From contig CAIYWC010000187.1 of assembly GCA_903929795.1 (NCBI GenBank), forward strand, positions 1 to 49,684: 49,684 nucleotides of DNA, written 5' to 3'. Below, one piece after another: positions 1 through 9,398 of the stretch. Under the pieces are notes generated by a model. It worked only from the letters and a program-made list of their open reading frames with translations. It ran no database searches and was not told where the DNA came from. The position numbers were made by a program, and so were the translations under genes. Position 1 is the stretch's first letter; every line of letters begins with the position of its first letter. The stretch is from an uncultured Myxococcales bacterium. GTDB lineage: Bacteria > Myxococcota_A > UBA9042.

Positions 1-3000
1 GCCGGCGGGCGCGCACGCGATGATGGCGCCGCCGGTGCCGTAGCCGTCCTGATCGGCGTCCAGGTAGTACGTGGCGGTCAGGCCTTCGTCGGTCTGGCCG
101 TTGCAGTTGTCATCGATTCCATTGCAGATTTCCGTGGCGCCGGGGTGGATCGCCGCATTGGAATCGTTGCAGTCACCATTTTGCGTGGCCGTGTGGCCGC
201 CGCCGGGCGCGCACGCGATGACCGGGGTGCCGACGCCGTAGCCGTCGCCGTCGCCGTCGGTGTAGTACGCGGTGGTGGCGCCCTCGTCCGTTTGGCCGTT
301 GCAGTTGTCGTCGATTCCATTGCAGATCTCGGTGGCACCGGGATGAACTCCGGCGCTGGCATCGTTGCAATCGCCCGGCGTGGTGGCCGAGATCGCGCCG
401 ACTGCGGCGCACATGCAAAATCCGGTGCCTACGCCGTAGCCGTCCTGGTCCTGATCGACAAAATATATCACACAATTCGCGGAGTTGGGCGGATCGACGA
501 CGCCGTCGCAGTCGTCGTCCACGCCGTTGCAGACCTCGGTGGCGCCGGGGGTGGATCGCCGCGTTGCCGTCGTTGCAGTCGCCGCCCAACGCCGCGTAGC
601 CGGGCATGTTGCCGCACGCGCAGACAGGTGCAGAGGTGTTGCTGCCGTAGCCGTCGCCATCCTGGTCCAGGAACTCGTTCTTGCAGCCCTCGCTGCCGAC
701 CGGATCCGTCACGCCGTCGCAGTTGTTGTCCAAACCGTCGCAGATCTCGTCCGCGCCGGGGTGAATGGCCTTGTTTTGGTCGTTGCAGTCGGTCGCCTTC
801 AGGCTTGTGTACACGCCGTTCGGCGCGCACAGGCATTGCGTGTCGCCGATCGCGCCGTAGCCGTCGCCGTCGTTGTCGGCGGCGTAGACTGTGCAGCCCG
901 CGGCCCCGGCTTCGTCGGTTTGGCCGTTGCAGTTGTTGTCCACGCCGTCGCAGGTCTCAATGGCGGCGGGGTTGATGCCGGCGGCTTGGTCGTTGCAGTC
1001 GCCGGACTTGGTCGCGGTGAAGCTGCCGGTGGCGGCGCACAGGCATTGCGACTGTTCGCCGTCGCCGTAGCCATCGCCGTCAGCGTCCAGGTAGAAGACG
1101 CTGCAACCCTGCGCGCCGGCTTCATCGATCTGGCCGTTGCAGTTGTTGTCCAAGCCGTCGCAGATTTCCGGCGCACCTGGATGAGCCGCCGCAGATTGGT
1201 CATTGCAATCACCGGCTTGCGTCGCATATCCGGTCGCCGGGATCGCGCACAGGCACGCGCCGCCCAGCGCCGTGCCGTAGCCATCGCCGTCCGCGTCCGG
1301 GTAGACCTGCGTGCAGTTGCCCGAGCCCGCCGGGTCCGTCACGCCGTCGCAATCGTCGTCCAGGCCGTTGCAAATTTCCGCCGCGCCGGGGTGAATCGCG
1401 CTGGCCGTGTCGTTGCAGTCGCCGCCCTTGGTCGCCGTGTGTGTCGCGTCTGACGCGCAGAGGCAAAGTGCGCTGCCGGTGCCGTAGCCGTCGCCGTCGT
1501 CGTCGGTGAAATAGGACGTGCAGCCGACCGCGCCCGCTTCGTCGATCTGGCCGTTGCAGTTGTCGTCGACGCCGTTGCCGCACAGCTCCGGCTCGCCCGG
1601 GTTGATGGTGGGGATCACGTCGTTGCAGTCGCCGGTCTTGGTCGTCGTGTACAAGCCCGACGCGCTGCACGCGCACACGGGCGTGCCGGTGCCGTAGCCG
1701 TCGCCGTCGCCGTCCATGTAGAACGCCACGCAGCCGCTCGGGTCGACGCCGCTGTCGGTCAAGCCGTCGCAGTTGTCGTCGATGCCATTGCCGCAGATTT
1801 CGGGCTCGTTGGGATGCACGGCGGCGTTCGCGTCGTCGCAATCGCCCGCGCCTTTGGGACAGATGGCCGGCGTGCCGACCACGATCTTCGCGGCATTGCA
1901 CCAGCCGTCGCCGTCGCCGTCGCAGCCTTCGTCGGTTAAGCCATTGCAATTGTTGTCAATATTATCGCAGAGCTCCGGCGCGCCGGGATGAACAGCCGCA
2001 TTCGCGTCGTCACAATCGGTCGCGGTCGTCGCGGTGGCCGTGCCGACGGCCGCGCACAGGCATTGGCCCACCGAGCCGACCTTGCCCGTGCCATCGCCGT
2101 CCGCATCCGGGTAGTACGTCACGCAGCCGATCGCGCCCGGCTCGTCCGTTTGGCCGTTGCAGTTGTTGTCGGCGCCGTCGCAGACTTCCGCCGCGGGCGT
2201 TGTCGCGGGGCAGGGCGTCAGGCCGCTCAGCGTGCATTTGCGGACCCCGCTGCACGTTCCGGAGTCGTTGCTGACGCTGCAGGTCGTCTTGGCGCCCACG
2301 GCGGTCGCGGCGGGCGAGCATGCGCACTCGCCGCCCTGTTTGACGCACTGGTTGCCGGCGCCCACGGAGCCCTGCGACGCCTGGCAGGCGAATCCTTCCG
2401 GGCAGTCGCTGTTGGTGGCGCACGCTGCCGCGCAAAAACTGCCGCTGCCGCCGTACGTGACGCAGAGCGCGCCTTGGTCGCCGGCGCATTCGGCGTCGGC
2501 TTGGCACGGCCGGCACAATTCGGTCCACGCGGGCAGGCACGCGAGCACGGGATCGACGCCCGACTTGTAGGTGGCGCACTTGAAGCCGTTGGGGCAGCAA
2601 TCGGTGCAGGTGATGGTGCAGATCTTGCCGGTCGGGCTATCGACGCAGACGCCGCTGTCGCAATCCGCGGCGGCGACGCAGCTGGCGCCGGGCTCGCCCT
2701 TGGCTGGTGCGAGCGGAAAGTCGCAGCCGCCGGTCGTCGTCTCGCTGACCACGTCGGTGCCAAGCACCAGGATCTCGCCCGCGGTGCCGTCGCTGTCGAA
2801 AACGCTGTCGCTGCCGTTGTCGGCAAGCGCGTCGGTGGGCGCGCTGCCGTTGTCCTTGACGGTGTCGGCCACGTTGCCGCCCGCGATGTCCAGGGACCAA
2901 ACGAACGCGTCGCTGCCGTTGCCCGTGCTGCTGGGCGAGCCACACGCGCTGATCACAACGGCGACCAAGCCCAGAACGCGCGCCGCCGTGAAATCGAATC

Positions 3001-3043
3001 TTGTGCCCACCTTGCTCCTGGTCCGCGCGGGTTTCGCCGTCAT
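1..3043 (-). CDS. MopE-type Cys-rich repeat lipoprotein (3' end outside window, frameshifted)
   Basis: This is probably an outer-surface lipoprotein that binds metal or calcium. The start at 3043 gives a basic N-terminus, a hydrophobic stretch and the lipobox VISAC; a start further upstream would add an implausible Cys-rich leader. A Ser/Asp-rich linker follows, then a Cys-rich region, then about eleven copies in the window of a roughly 45-residue unit. Each unit pairs an Asp-rich loop (DADGDGYG type) with a CNDxNAAIHPGAxEICDGxDNNCNGxxDE-like half, as in the MopE putative metal-binding repeat family. The reading frame shifts at the G-run 547-551; downstream of it, towards position 1, the repeats continue perfectly in another frame and stay open to the edge. 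The gene is therefore either a recent pseudogene, a phase-variable gene or the product of a one-base sequence error. Repeat family and lipoprotein nature are clear. The metal and the role are inferred. Confidence 0.8.
547..551. other. Frameshifting G5 run in the MopE-repeat gene
   Basis: The repeat half-unit normally reads gcgccggggtg on the + strand, with four G, for example near 138 and 745. Here it has five G, and translation leaves the repeat frame exactly at this point. Removing one G restores the GDCN...HPGA...DDNCNG pattern right to the window edge. Confidence 0.8.
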
Positions 3044-3347
3044 TTGCACGCAAACTGCCACTTTGAGTCTGCACATCCCGCCGCAACCGGTCAATCAAAG
3101 TTCGCGCGGCGGTTCTGCGCCTTCCCGGCCGGCCAACCCGAAGCGCGCGCGCCCGTCGCCGCTGCTGCGCAAGGTGCCTCGCCAACGAGGTCCGCGGTAT
3201 TTTGCACGGATGTTGCGTGCCGCGCGCGATTCCGCAAGATTGTGGCGATCGCCGCGCTGGATTGTGCGGCAAACGCTTGCATTGGCGTTAGGCGAAACCG
3301 CGCCGGTCAGCTATCCTGTGCACAAGTGGACGAACGACGGCGGGCGC
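3044..3347. other. Intergenic region between divergent genes
   Basis: These 304 bases separate the MopE-type lipoprotein (-) from the UbiB-like kinase (+) and should hold both promoters. I see no convincing -35/-10 pair, operator palindrome, terminator or small gene. Arg/Pro-rich readings through it are antisense-like noise. Confidence 0.4.
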
Positions 3348-4670
3348 ATGGCACATGAGGTTGAAGGCGGGCGGTTGCAGCGGATGGCGCGTCTTGCGGG
3401 GCTCGCGGCGCGGACGGGTCGCGATCTGGCCAAAGCGCGTGCCAAGCAGGTGCTGACGCAAGGCGATGCGCTGCAGGTCGGCGAGGCGCTGCGGCCGACG
3501 GCGGAGCGGATGGTCGAAGTCCTGGGCGGCATGAAAGGCGCCGCGACGAAGATGGGCCAGTTTATCAGCTTGGTCGATCAGGAAGTGTTTCCGGCGGAGG
3601 CGCGCCAGGCGCTGCAGCGGCTGCTAAGCCAAGCGCCACAGCGGCTCAGTCCAGCGCAAGCCATTGAAGTGATTACCCAAGAGCTGGGCGCGCCACCCGC
3701 GGAGCTGTTCGCGCAATTTGACGCGGAGCCGTTCGCGGCGGCGTCCATGGGCCAGGTGCACGGCGCGACGCTGCGCGACGGACGCGACGTCGTTGTGAAA
3801 GTGCAGTTTCCCGGCGTGGACAAGGCGATCGAGGCCGATTTGCGCAACGCCGGCGCGATGACCGCGGCGCTGTCGCTGGCAGGCGGCATGTTCGACGCCC
3901 GGCGGTACTACGACGAGATTGCGATGACGCTGCGGCGCGAGCTGGACTACCGCGAGGAAGCCAAGCAGCTCGCGGCGTTCCGCGAGGTCGCCGCGCCGTG
4001 GCCGGAGCTTGCGCTGCCGGAGCACGTGCCCGAGCTGTCGTCGGGGCGCGTGATCACGCTGACGCGCCTGCGCGGGCCGACGCTGCTGGAATTCGCCAAC
4101 GATCCCGAGGCCGACGCCGACGCGCGCTTTCGCGTGGCCAAGCAGCTGGTGATTTCGTCCTGGGGGCCGTTCCTGGCGACCGGCCTGATCCACGCGGATC
4201 CGCATCCGGGCAACTACATCGTGTGCGACGACGGCCGCTTGGGCGTGCTGGATTTTGGCGCGACCCGCCAGCTGGAGCCGCATTTTGTCGCGCTGTATTG
4301 GCGTATTTTGACCGCCGGGATGGCGCACAGCCACCTGCCGCTGCGCGACGTGCTGGCCGACGCGGGCTTTGAGCTGCGCGCCGATCCGCTGCAGACCGAG
4401 CAGTGGCTGCAGGCGCTGTCGGCGATTGTCGAGGAGCCCGTGCGGGCGCAGCACTACGATTTTGGCGCGTGCCAGATCGCCGTGAACGTGCGCAAGCTGA
4501 GCCAGCAGTACCCGAGCGTGACGCTGCAGTCGCGGCCGCCGGACAACAGCTTGATGTTCTATCGGGCGCTGGTCGGCATCGCGGGCGATTTGCGGCTGCT
4601 GCGCGCGGCGGGCGATTTCCGCACGGTGACGGCAGAACTGCTCGAGCGGGCGCGCGCGGCGCAGGCCTGA
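3348..4670 (+). CDS. UbiB/AarF (ABC1/ADCK) atypical kinase
   Basis: A 440-residue member of the UbiB/ADCK family, atypical kinase-like ATPases that support ubiquinone or other isoprenoid-lipid metabolism. Family hallmarks are visible: the KxGQ motif (KMGQ, residues 68-71), the Ala-rich nucleotide loop AAASMGQVH (about 130-138), the VKVQFPGV lysine strand (about 150), HADPHPGNY as catalytic loop (from H282) and LDFG as metal-binding motif (about 301-304). The ATG at 3348 starts just before the conserved helical region; the frame is open far upstream, but that stretch is compositional noise and overlaps the promoter region of the divergent gene. No C-terminal membrane helix is obvious, unlike some UbiB proteins. 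It ends 3 bases before the convergent MaoC-like gene, and no ubi genes are nearby. Family assignment is firm; the substrate is not. Confidence 0.9.
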   Translation: MAHEVEGGRLQRMARLAGLAARTGRDLAKARAKQVLTQGDALQVGEALRPTAERMVEVLGGMKGAATKMGQFISLVDQEVFPAEARQALQRLLSQAPQRLSPAQAIEVITQELGAPPAELFAQFDAEPFAAASMGQVHGATLRDGRDVVVKVQFPGVDKAIEADLRNAGAMTAALSLAGGMFDARRYYDEIAMTLRRELDYREEAKQLAAFREVAAPWPELALPEHVPELSSGRVITLTRLRGPTLLEFANDPEADADARFRVAKQLVISSWGPFLATGLIHADPHPGNYIVCDDGRLGVLDFGATRQLEPHFVALYWRILTAGMAHSHLPLRDVLADAGFELRADPLQTEQWLQALSAIVEEPVRAQHYDFGACQIAVNVRKLSQQYPSVTLQSRPPDNSLMFYRALVGIAGDLRLLRAAGDFRTVTAELLERARAAQA

Positions 4671-4673
4671 CGG

Positions 4674-5090
4674 TCAGGCGCGCACCGGCGCCAGCACCAC
4701 CGCTTCGCCTTGCAGCACCACCAGCTCGCCGACCGCGCAGACCGCGTCCAGAACCACCCGATTTTTGTCGGCAATCAGTTCGCGCACTGTCACAGTCGTT
4801 TGCACGGTGTCGCCGGGCCGCACCGGCGCGCGAAATTTTAGCGTCTGGCTGAGGTAGATCGTCCCAGGCCCCGGCAGCTGCATCCCCAGCACCGCCGAGA
4901 TGAAGGCCGCCGACAGCATCCCGTGGGCGATCCGCCCGCCAAACGGCGTCGTGCGGGCATACGCCTCGTCCAGGTGCACCGGGTTCGCGTCGCCCGTGAC
5001 CGCGGCAAACTGCGCGATGTCCGCAGCGGTGACGGTCCGCGCCAGCGTCGCTGACTGGCCAACGTGCAGATCTGCCAAGGAAAAGGCCAT
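4674..5090 (-). CDS. MaoC-like (R)-specific enoyl-CoA hydratase
   Basis: A 138-residue single hot-dog protein of the MaoC/PhaJ type, which hydrates trans-2-enoyl-CoA to (R)-3-hydroxyacyl-CoA. The hydratase-2 motif is present: FAAVTGDANPVHLDEAYA with Asp34 and His39 as the expected catalytic pair, followed by GGRIAHGMLSA. The length fits a stand-alone hydratase. The ATG at 5090 puts the standard N-terminal region (FADLxVGQ-like) at residue 3; longer starts add an Arg/Gly-rich leader without homology. It lies 20 bases downstream of the AAC(3)-toroid gene on the same strand, so co-transcription is possible. It could feed (R)-3-hydroxyacyl chains to lipid or polyhydroxyalkanoate synthesis; the real pathway cannot be told from here. 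Confidence 0.88.
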   Translation of the reverse strand: MAFSLADLHVGQSATLARTVTAADIAQFAAVTGDANPVHLDEAYARTTPFGGRIAHGMLSAAFISAVLGMQLPGPGTIYLSQTLKFRAPVRPGDTVQTTVTVRELIADKNRVVLDAVCAVGELVVLQGEAVVLAPVRA

Positions 5091-5110
5091 GTTGTCGCCT
5101 CGACCGCGTG

Positions 5111-7363
5111 CTATCGGCGGGCGCGCGGCTCGCTGAGCAAGCCGAGCTCCTGCAGCTGCGCGTCCACGGTAAACTTGGCGGCCCAGTTGAGGAATTGCCA
5201 CCTGCCGTACGCGCCGTCAATGGGAAACGACCCGGCGACCCCGCCGACCTCGCCCGCGCTGCCGGTCTGCGCGACGGTGCGGCGGACAAACCGGTTGGCG
5301 CGGCGCATGGCGTCGGCGAGCTTGGGGTCGCCGGTGGCCTCGGCCAAAATGCCCCAGCAAATCGCCATTTGGCTCGTGCCGGTCAGGCAGGACCACGGCA
5401 CGGCACGGCTCCAATCGCGGGCGAAACGACCGGCGAGCAGGCCGTTGGCGTCCATGCATGCGGCCATGACCTCGGCGGTGCGGAGCGCGGCGGTCAGGTA
5501 GCGCGCGTCGCCGCTGTAGCGCCAAGCTTCCAGGACGCCGCGGACGGTGTACGCGAGCGTGTGGGTCAGCGGGTTGTCGCGGTCGGACAGGCAGCAGCGG
5601 TCAAACCAGCCGTTGTGTTGCTGCAGGCTCAGGGCCCAATCGACTTGGCGCAGCGCGGCATTTGCGTAGCGTTCTTCACCGGTTACGCGCGCGGCTTCCA
5701 GCAAGCCCCAAGCGGTGTGCGTCTCGTACGCCTTGGGACCGGCCATGGCAAAGCTGGTCAGGGACTTGCGCCACGCGCCATCGTCGTCCTGCACTGACAC
5801 CAGCCAATCCGCGGCCTTGCGGACGGGTATGGCGAATTCCTCGGCCAGCGACTCGGGCAGCTCGCGCTGCGCCGCGCACAGACCCATCAGGATCTGCCCG
5901 GTGTTGAACGTGACCGGCGCCGTCGCCTTTCCGGTGACCACGCCGCCGCGAAAGCCACCGGAATCCAACTGGATTTTCACCAGCCAGCGCGCAGCCCGCA
6001 GGGCAATGTCCTCGGCGTCCGCGCGCCGCCGGCGGATCTCGGGCTCCAGCAGCGTCGGCACGATGTAACCGCTGGTCTCCGGATAGGACGGCGCCCACCC
6101 GTGCGTGTACGACCAATCGCGGGCAAAACCGCCGTCCTGCGGGCGCGCGTGGCGCTGCGCCTGGGCCAGCCAGTCCACCACGGCGTCGATCGCCTGCTGC
6201 GGCCCCATGTCCAGCTCCGGGAGCACCTGATCCCGCCGCCGCCGCGCCCGCGCCGCCCGCGGCAGCATCAGCTCTTGCTGCACGCCGCGCACGCGCCCCG
6301 CCAGCAGCTGCCGCGCTTGGCGGAGCGGCGGCTCTGGCGTCACCGCCGCCACAGGCTCGGTCTCCGCCGGCACGACGGTGTAGATCGTGACGCCGCGCGC
6401 CAGCAGTTCCTCCAGCGCAGCGTACATTTCGCCAGCCGGCAGCCACCAGGTCGGCGCCACGCCCACGGTGCCCCAGCGCAGCCGGTCGGTCTGCTCCAGA
6501 TAGCGCGTCACGTACCGCCGGATCCCTTCGCCCGCGTCGCGGTCGATGCGCGTGCGTCCGATGGCCGAGTCGTGCGCCCAGACCTGCATCGCGTGTTCCG
6601 TCCCGTCGATGTCGCGGACAATCGCCGGCAGCGGCGAGTCGGCGCTGTAGACCGAAAGCGGAAAATCCGCGCGCAAGTCCTCGAGAACATGGTAAAATGT
6701 CACCGGCCCGAGCGTGGTTCCCAGGCCCATCAGCACGCCGTTGCGCTCCAATAGCCGGGCCAGCGGGCTGCCGGTGCCAAACGTCGTTCCGCACGTGTGG
6801 TGCGCCTCGCAGAGCCAGCGCGCGTCGGGCCCCAGCGCCGCGATGGAATGCGTCGGATGCAGACTACGCAACACACCTGGCCGCTGGCGAAAGCGCTCGG
6901 TGACCGCACCGACCGCCGACGGCGTCGTCCGCGCGTCAAAAACCGCGCCACCGCGCACGGTGTCTTCCATCGAGCCTTGCAGCGAAAACGTCGGAAACGC
7001 CAGCGTACCGCCCAGCTCCGCGACGATAACCTGCACGAGCGCGTCCAGCACCGCTTCCGGGCCGCCATCGACAAAACCAAGTGATTTCAGTGAACTGTGC
7101 ACAAACACGATCCGCCCGCTGGGCAGACCCAGGCTGCGCAGACCGGCCACCAGCGACTCCCGGTTGACCGCGGGCCGCGCCGTCGCCAGGTCGCGCTGCC
7201 GCGTCGCCGTCGCCTGCCGCTCCAGCCAGTCGCGCGCCTCCGGCAGACCCGCCGCGGTGGCGAGCGGCTGCAGCGGCGCCGGAAGCAGTCGCTGCGCCTT
7301 GCGGGTCGCCCGAAAAGCCGTGTTCAACGCCCTGAAGCGAAAGTCATTGATCTTCAGTGGCAT
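5111..7363 (-). CDS. AAC(3)-like N-acyltransferase fused to an alpha/alpha-toroid domain
   Basis: A 750-residue two-domain protein. Residues about 65-335 match the antibiotic/aminoglycoside 3-N-acetyltransferase fold family (AAC(3)): VFVHSSLKSLG at 87-95, the PTFS strand at 124-127, LHPTHSIAALG at 168-178 with the His/Ser active-site region, and GLGTTLGPVTFYHVLED at 213-229. Residues about 390-745 are a run of paired helices with QDxxG and AAxWLVxxQ repeats, typical of (alpha/alpha)6 toroids such as prenyltransferase/squalene-cyclase-like or VpsJ-type polysaccharide proteins. No DxDD cyclase motif is visible. The ATG at 7363 is the only sensible start before the conserved part. AAC(3)-fold enzymes outside resistance often acylate amino sugars, so a glycan role is more likely than resistance, but this is inference. 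The MaoC-like gene follows after 20 bases. Confidence 0.8.
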   Translation of the reverse strand: MPLKINDFRFRALNTAFRATRKAQRLLPAPLQPLATAAGLPEARDWLERQATATRQRDLATARPAVNRESLVAGLRSLGLPSGRIVFVHSSLKSLGFVDGGPEAVLDALVQVIVAELGGTLAFPTFSLQGSMEDTVRGGAVFDARTTPSAVGAVTERFRQRPGVLRSLHPTHSIAALGPDARWLCEAHHTCGTTFGTGSPLARLLERNGVLMGLGTTLGPVTFYHVLEDLRADFPLSVYSADSPLPAIVRDIDGTEHAMQVWAHDSAIGRTRIDRDAGEGIRRYVTRYLEQTDRLRWGTVGVAPTWWLPAGEMYAALEELLARGVTIYTVVPAETEPVAAVTPEPPLRQARQLLAGRVRGVQQELMLPRAARARRRRDQVLPELDMGPQQAIDAVVDWLAQAQRHARPQDGGFARDWSYTHGWAPSYPETSGYIVPTLLEPEIRRRRADAEDIALRAARWLVKIQLDSGGFRGGVVTGKATAPVTFNTGQILMGLCAAQRELPESLAEEFAIPVRKAADWLVSVQDDDGAWRKSLTSFAMAGPKAYETHTAWGLLEAARVTGEERYANAALRQVDWALSLQQHNGWFDRCCLSDRDNPLTHTLAYTVRGVLEAWRYSGDARYLTAALRTAEVMAACMDANGLLAGRFARDWSRAVPWSCLTGTSQMAICWGILAEATGDPKLADAMRRANRFVRRTVAQTGSAGEVGGVAGSFPIDGAYGRWQFLNWAAKFTVDAQLQELGLLSEPRARR

Positions 7364-7647
7364 GCCGACTGACTCCCGTGACCAAGCGTCCGATTGCCCA
7401 CCCGCCAAGGCGCGGTTCGGGAAGTTGCGCCAGATCGCCAGCCTCGTCAAGGACCATGCGGCGCGCCCGCGCGGCGGCGAGAGACCCCACGGTCGGGGCG
7501 CGTGACGGAGTGTGAACAACCGCAAAACGGGCACTTTTGCACTGGACAACCCGGCAGATTTTGCCAAACTATCCGCTACCGAACGGTGCTTTTGCCGGCC
7601 TGCGGTTGCGATTTTCAGCTTCGCCACGATCGACGAGGGGATAGACC

Positions 7648-8286
7648 ATGCGCGTTTCGATTCAGATGGGCCTGATGCTTTTGGCTTGTGCGGCAACCGG
7701 TCTGGCCGGCTGTGACAACGCGGATACCGCCGTCGGCGGCGCGGTTTCGGAGGGCACGAACACCGATGCGAGCGTCTCCGCGGACACGGGCGCGGCGACA
7801 GCGGATGGTCAGAACGCGGCGGATGGCGAGCTGACCGACGCGTCGGTCTTGGAAGATAGCGTGGCGCTTGAGGATTCGACCGACGACGCGACTGACGATG
7901 CCGCGCCCGGCGACGCGCCGCTTGGCCACAAGGACGGCAAGGGCGGCAAGTACGACGGCTTCGGCGGCTTTGACGGCAAGGGATTCCCCGATGGATTCGC
8001 GGGCTTTGACGGCAAGGGCGGCAAGGGCGACGGCTTTGGCGGCTTCGACGGCAAGGGCTTTGGCGGCGACGCGACGGGGCCCGCGCAAACGCCATGCACG
8101 TCGGCGGCGGACTGCACCGGCAAATGCGGCGCCAACGCGACCGCGGGCTGCACGTGCGCGGCGAACGCGACGGGCGCCTTGACCTGCCACCCTGCGTGCG
8201 CAACCGACGCCGACTGCCCAACCGTCAAGCTGCCCAACGGCGCCGTGTTCACGTGCACCGGCGGCGCTTGCGTCGTCACGCCGTAA
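7648..8286 (+). CDS. Small lipoprotein with GFDGKG repeats and Cys-rich tail
   Basis: A 212-residue predicted lipoprotein. The start has a good ribosome-binding site (gagggg, 7 bases upstream) and encodes a signal peptide ending in LAGC. After the lipobox comes an Asp/Ala/Thr-rich acidic linker (residues about 23-95). Then comes a low-complexity stretch of GFDGKG/GGFDGKGF units rich in Gly, Asp, Lys and Phe. It ends in a Cys-rich tail with spacing like the TSAADC...CATDADCP units seen in other Deltaproteobacterial surface lipoproteins. I recognise no catalytic domain. It stands alone between the divergent AAC(3)-toroid gene and the convergent radical SAM gene. A surface or cell-wall-linker role is a guess based only on composition. 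Confidence 0.75.
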   Translation: MRVSIQMGLMLLACAATGLAGCDNADTAVGGAVSEGTNTDASVSADTGAATADGQNAADGELTDASVLEDSVALEDSTDDATDDAAPGDAPLGHKDGKGGKYDGFGGFDGKGFPDGFAGFDGKGGKGDGFGGFDGKGFGGDATGPAQTPCTSAADCTGKCGANATAGCTCAANATGALTCHPACATDADCPTVKLPNGAVFTCTGGACVVTP

Positions 8287-8315
8287 GGCGCTCTGGCCGC
8301 CAATCTGCAGGGCCG

Positions 8316-9275
8316 TCAGGTTACCGGCAGCGGCGGATCGGTGCGGGCGACAAATTCTTCCCAGCCAAAGCGCGCCGGGTACTCGCGCCACGGGCCTTCG
8401 CAGCGCACGTTCCAGGTGCACGTTTCGCAGACCGGGCCGCGGATTTTGCCTTCCTCGAAGCGGTATTTGCCATAGTCGCCGATGGTGATTTGGCCGTCGT
8501 AGACCATGGTCGACGGCGTCCGCAGCTCACACGCCGCCGTCTCGCGGCCGTGCAGAAAACAAAACGGAATCGCCTCCGTCACCGCCGTCCGCCGCGCCGC
8601 GCGCACGCGATCTACCGCAATCGCTACCTGAGGCGCGACGTCGCGATAGCGCGGCACCGTCTCGTCCCAGGTCGCCGCTGCCGTGCCGATCGCGTGCACA
8701 AAGGCGAACTGGACCTGCACCACGCCCAGCTGTACCAAAAGCTGGGCAATTTCAGGCAGATGTGGCACGTTGTCGCGTACAATCACCGTCTGCGTCAGCA
8801 CGATTTGCCGCAATGCCACGAGGTTCTGGATGCCGCGAATCGCCTGGTCAAAGGCGCCGCGCGAGCCGGTCAGCTTGTCGTGCAGGCTCGCGATGTGGCC
8901 GTGGATCGACGGGTTGAAGCGGTTGACGCCGGCCGCAATCAGCGTCTCGCAGTAGTTGCGGTAGGCCAGCCGCCGGCCGTTGGTCTGCAGCTGAATCGTG
9001 TGATAACCCAGTGATCGCGCGTGCTTGGCGATCTCCGGGATGTCGTCGCGAATCGTCGCCTCGCCACCGGTCAGCACCAGGCGGTCGCACTGGCTGCGGG
9101 CTTTTTCCAGCCGTTCCTTCACTTCGTCGGTGGTCAAATCCGCCGTGTGATCGCGTTTGTCGCCCTGCACGCAGAACGTGCAGTGGTTGTTGCAGCGAAA
9201 ACCGACCTTCAGGTCCAGCTTGCGCGTCGCGCCCAGCGCTTGGTCCGCCACCGCGTGCAGAATCGTCTCGTCCAC
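8316..9275 (-). CDS. Radical SAM protein with C-terminal auxiliary Cys cluster
   Basis: A 319-residue radical SAM enzyme. The CNNHCTFC motif (Cys28, Cys32, Cys35) binds the 4Fe-4S cluster that cleaves SAM, and LVLTGGEATIRDDI (about 66-79) is the GGE SAM-binding strand. Near the C-terminus CETCTWNVRCEGPWREY (Cys283, Cys286, Cys292) resembles the short auxiliary-cluster or SPASM-like ending of peptide- and cofactor-modifying radical SAM enzymes. The start gives the usual N-terminal strand DLKVGFRC about 20 residues in. Its neighbours are surface lipoprotein genes, and no obvious small precursor peptide gene lies beside it, so the substrate is unknown. It could belong to a MoaA/NifB-like SAM clade of unknown function. 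The class is certain. Confidence 0.88.
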   Translation of the reverse strand: MDETILHAVADQALGATRKLDLKVGFRCNNHCTFCVQGDKRDHTADLTTDEVKERLEKARSQCDRLVLTGGEATIRDDIPEIAKHARSLGYHTIQLQTNGRRLAYRNYCETLIAAGVNRFNPSIHGHIASLHDKLTGSRGAFDQAIRGIQNLVALRQIVLTQTVIVRDNVPHLPEIAQLLVQLGVVQVQFAFVHAIGTAAATWDETVPRYRDVAPQVAIAVDRVRAARRTAVTEAIPFCFLHGRETAACELRTPSTMVYDGQITIGDYGKYRFEEGKIRGPVCETCTWNVRCEGPWREYPARFGWEEFVARTDPPLPVT

Positions 9276-9398
9276 GATGCGCCTCGCCGCGGCCCGCGCC
9301 GCCGGTCGCTGCCAGTCTGGACCGAGCGCCGCAGGGCGTCAAGGCGATAGCTTGCTAATCGTTTCAGTAAGTTGCGCCGCGATTGTCGCCGAATCCAG

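Noticed and set aside
145..3358. Long + strand open frames opposite the MopE-type gene
   Set aside because: They are Arg/Val/Ala-rich antisense readings of Asp/Cys-rich repeats, with no start signal or family motif.
5111..6200. Squalene-hopene cyclase
   Set aside because: The toroid half is too short and lacks a DxDD motif and the QW repeats in full.
5111..7363. Aminoglycoside resistance gene
   Set aside because: Only the fold family matches; the toroid fusion and glycan-like context point elsewhere, and no mobile element is present.
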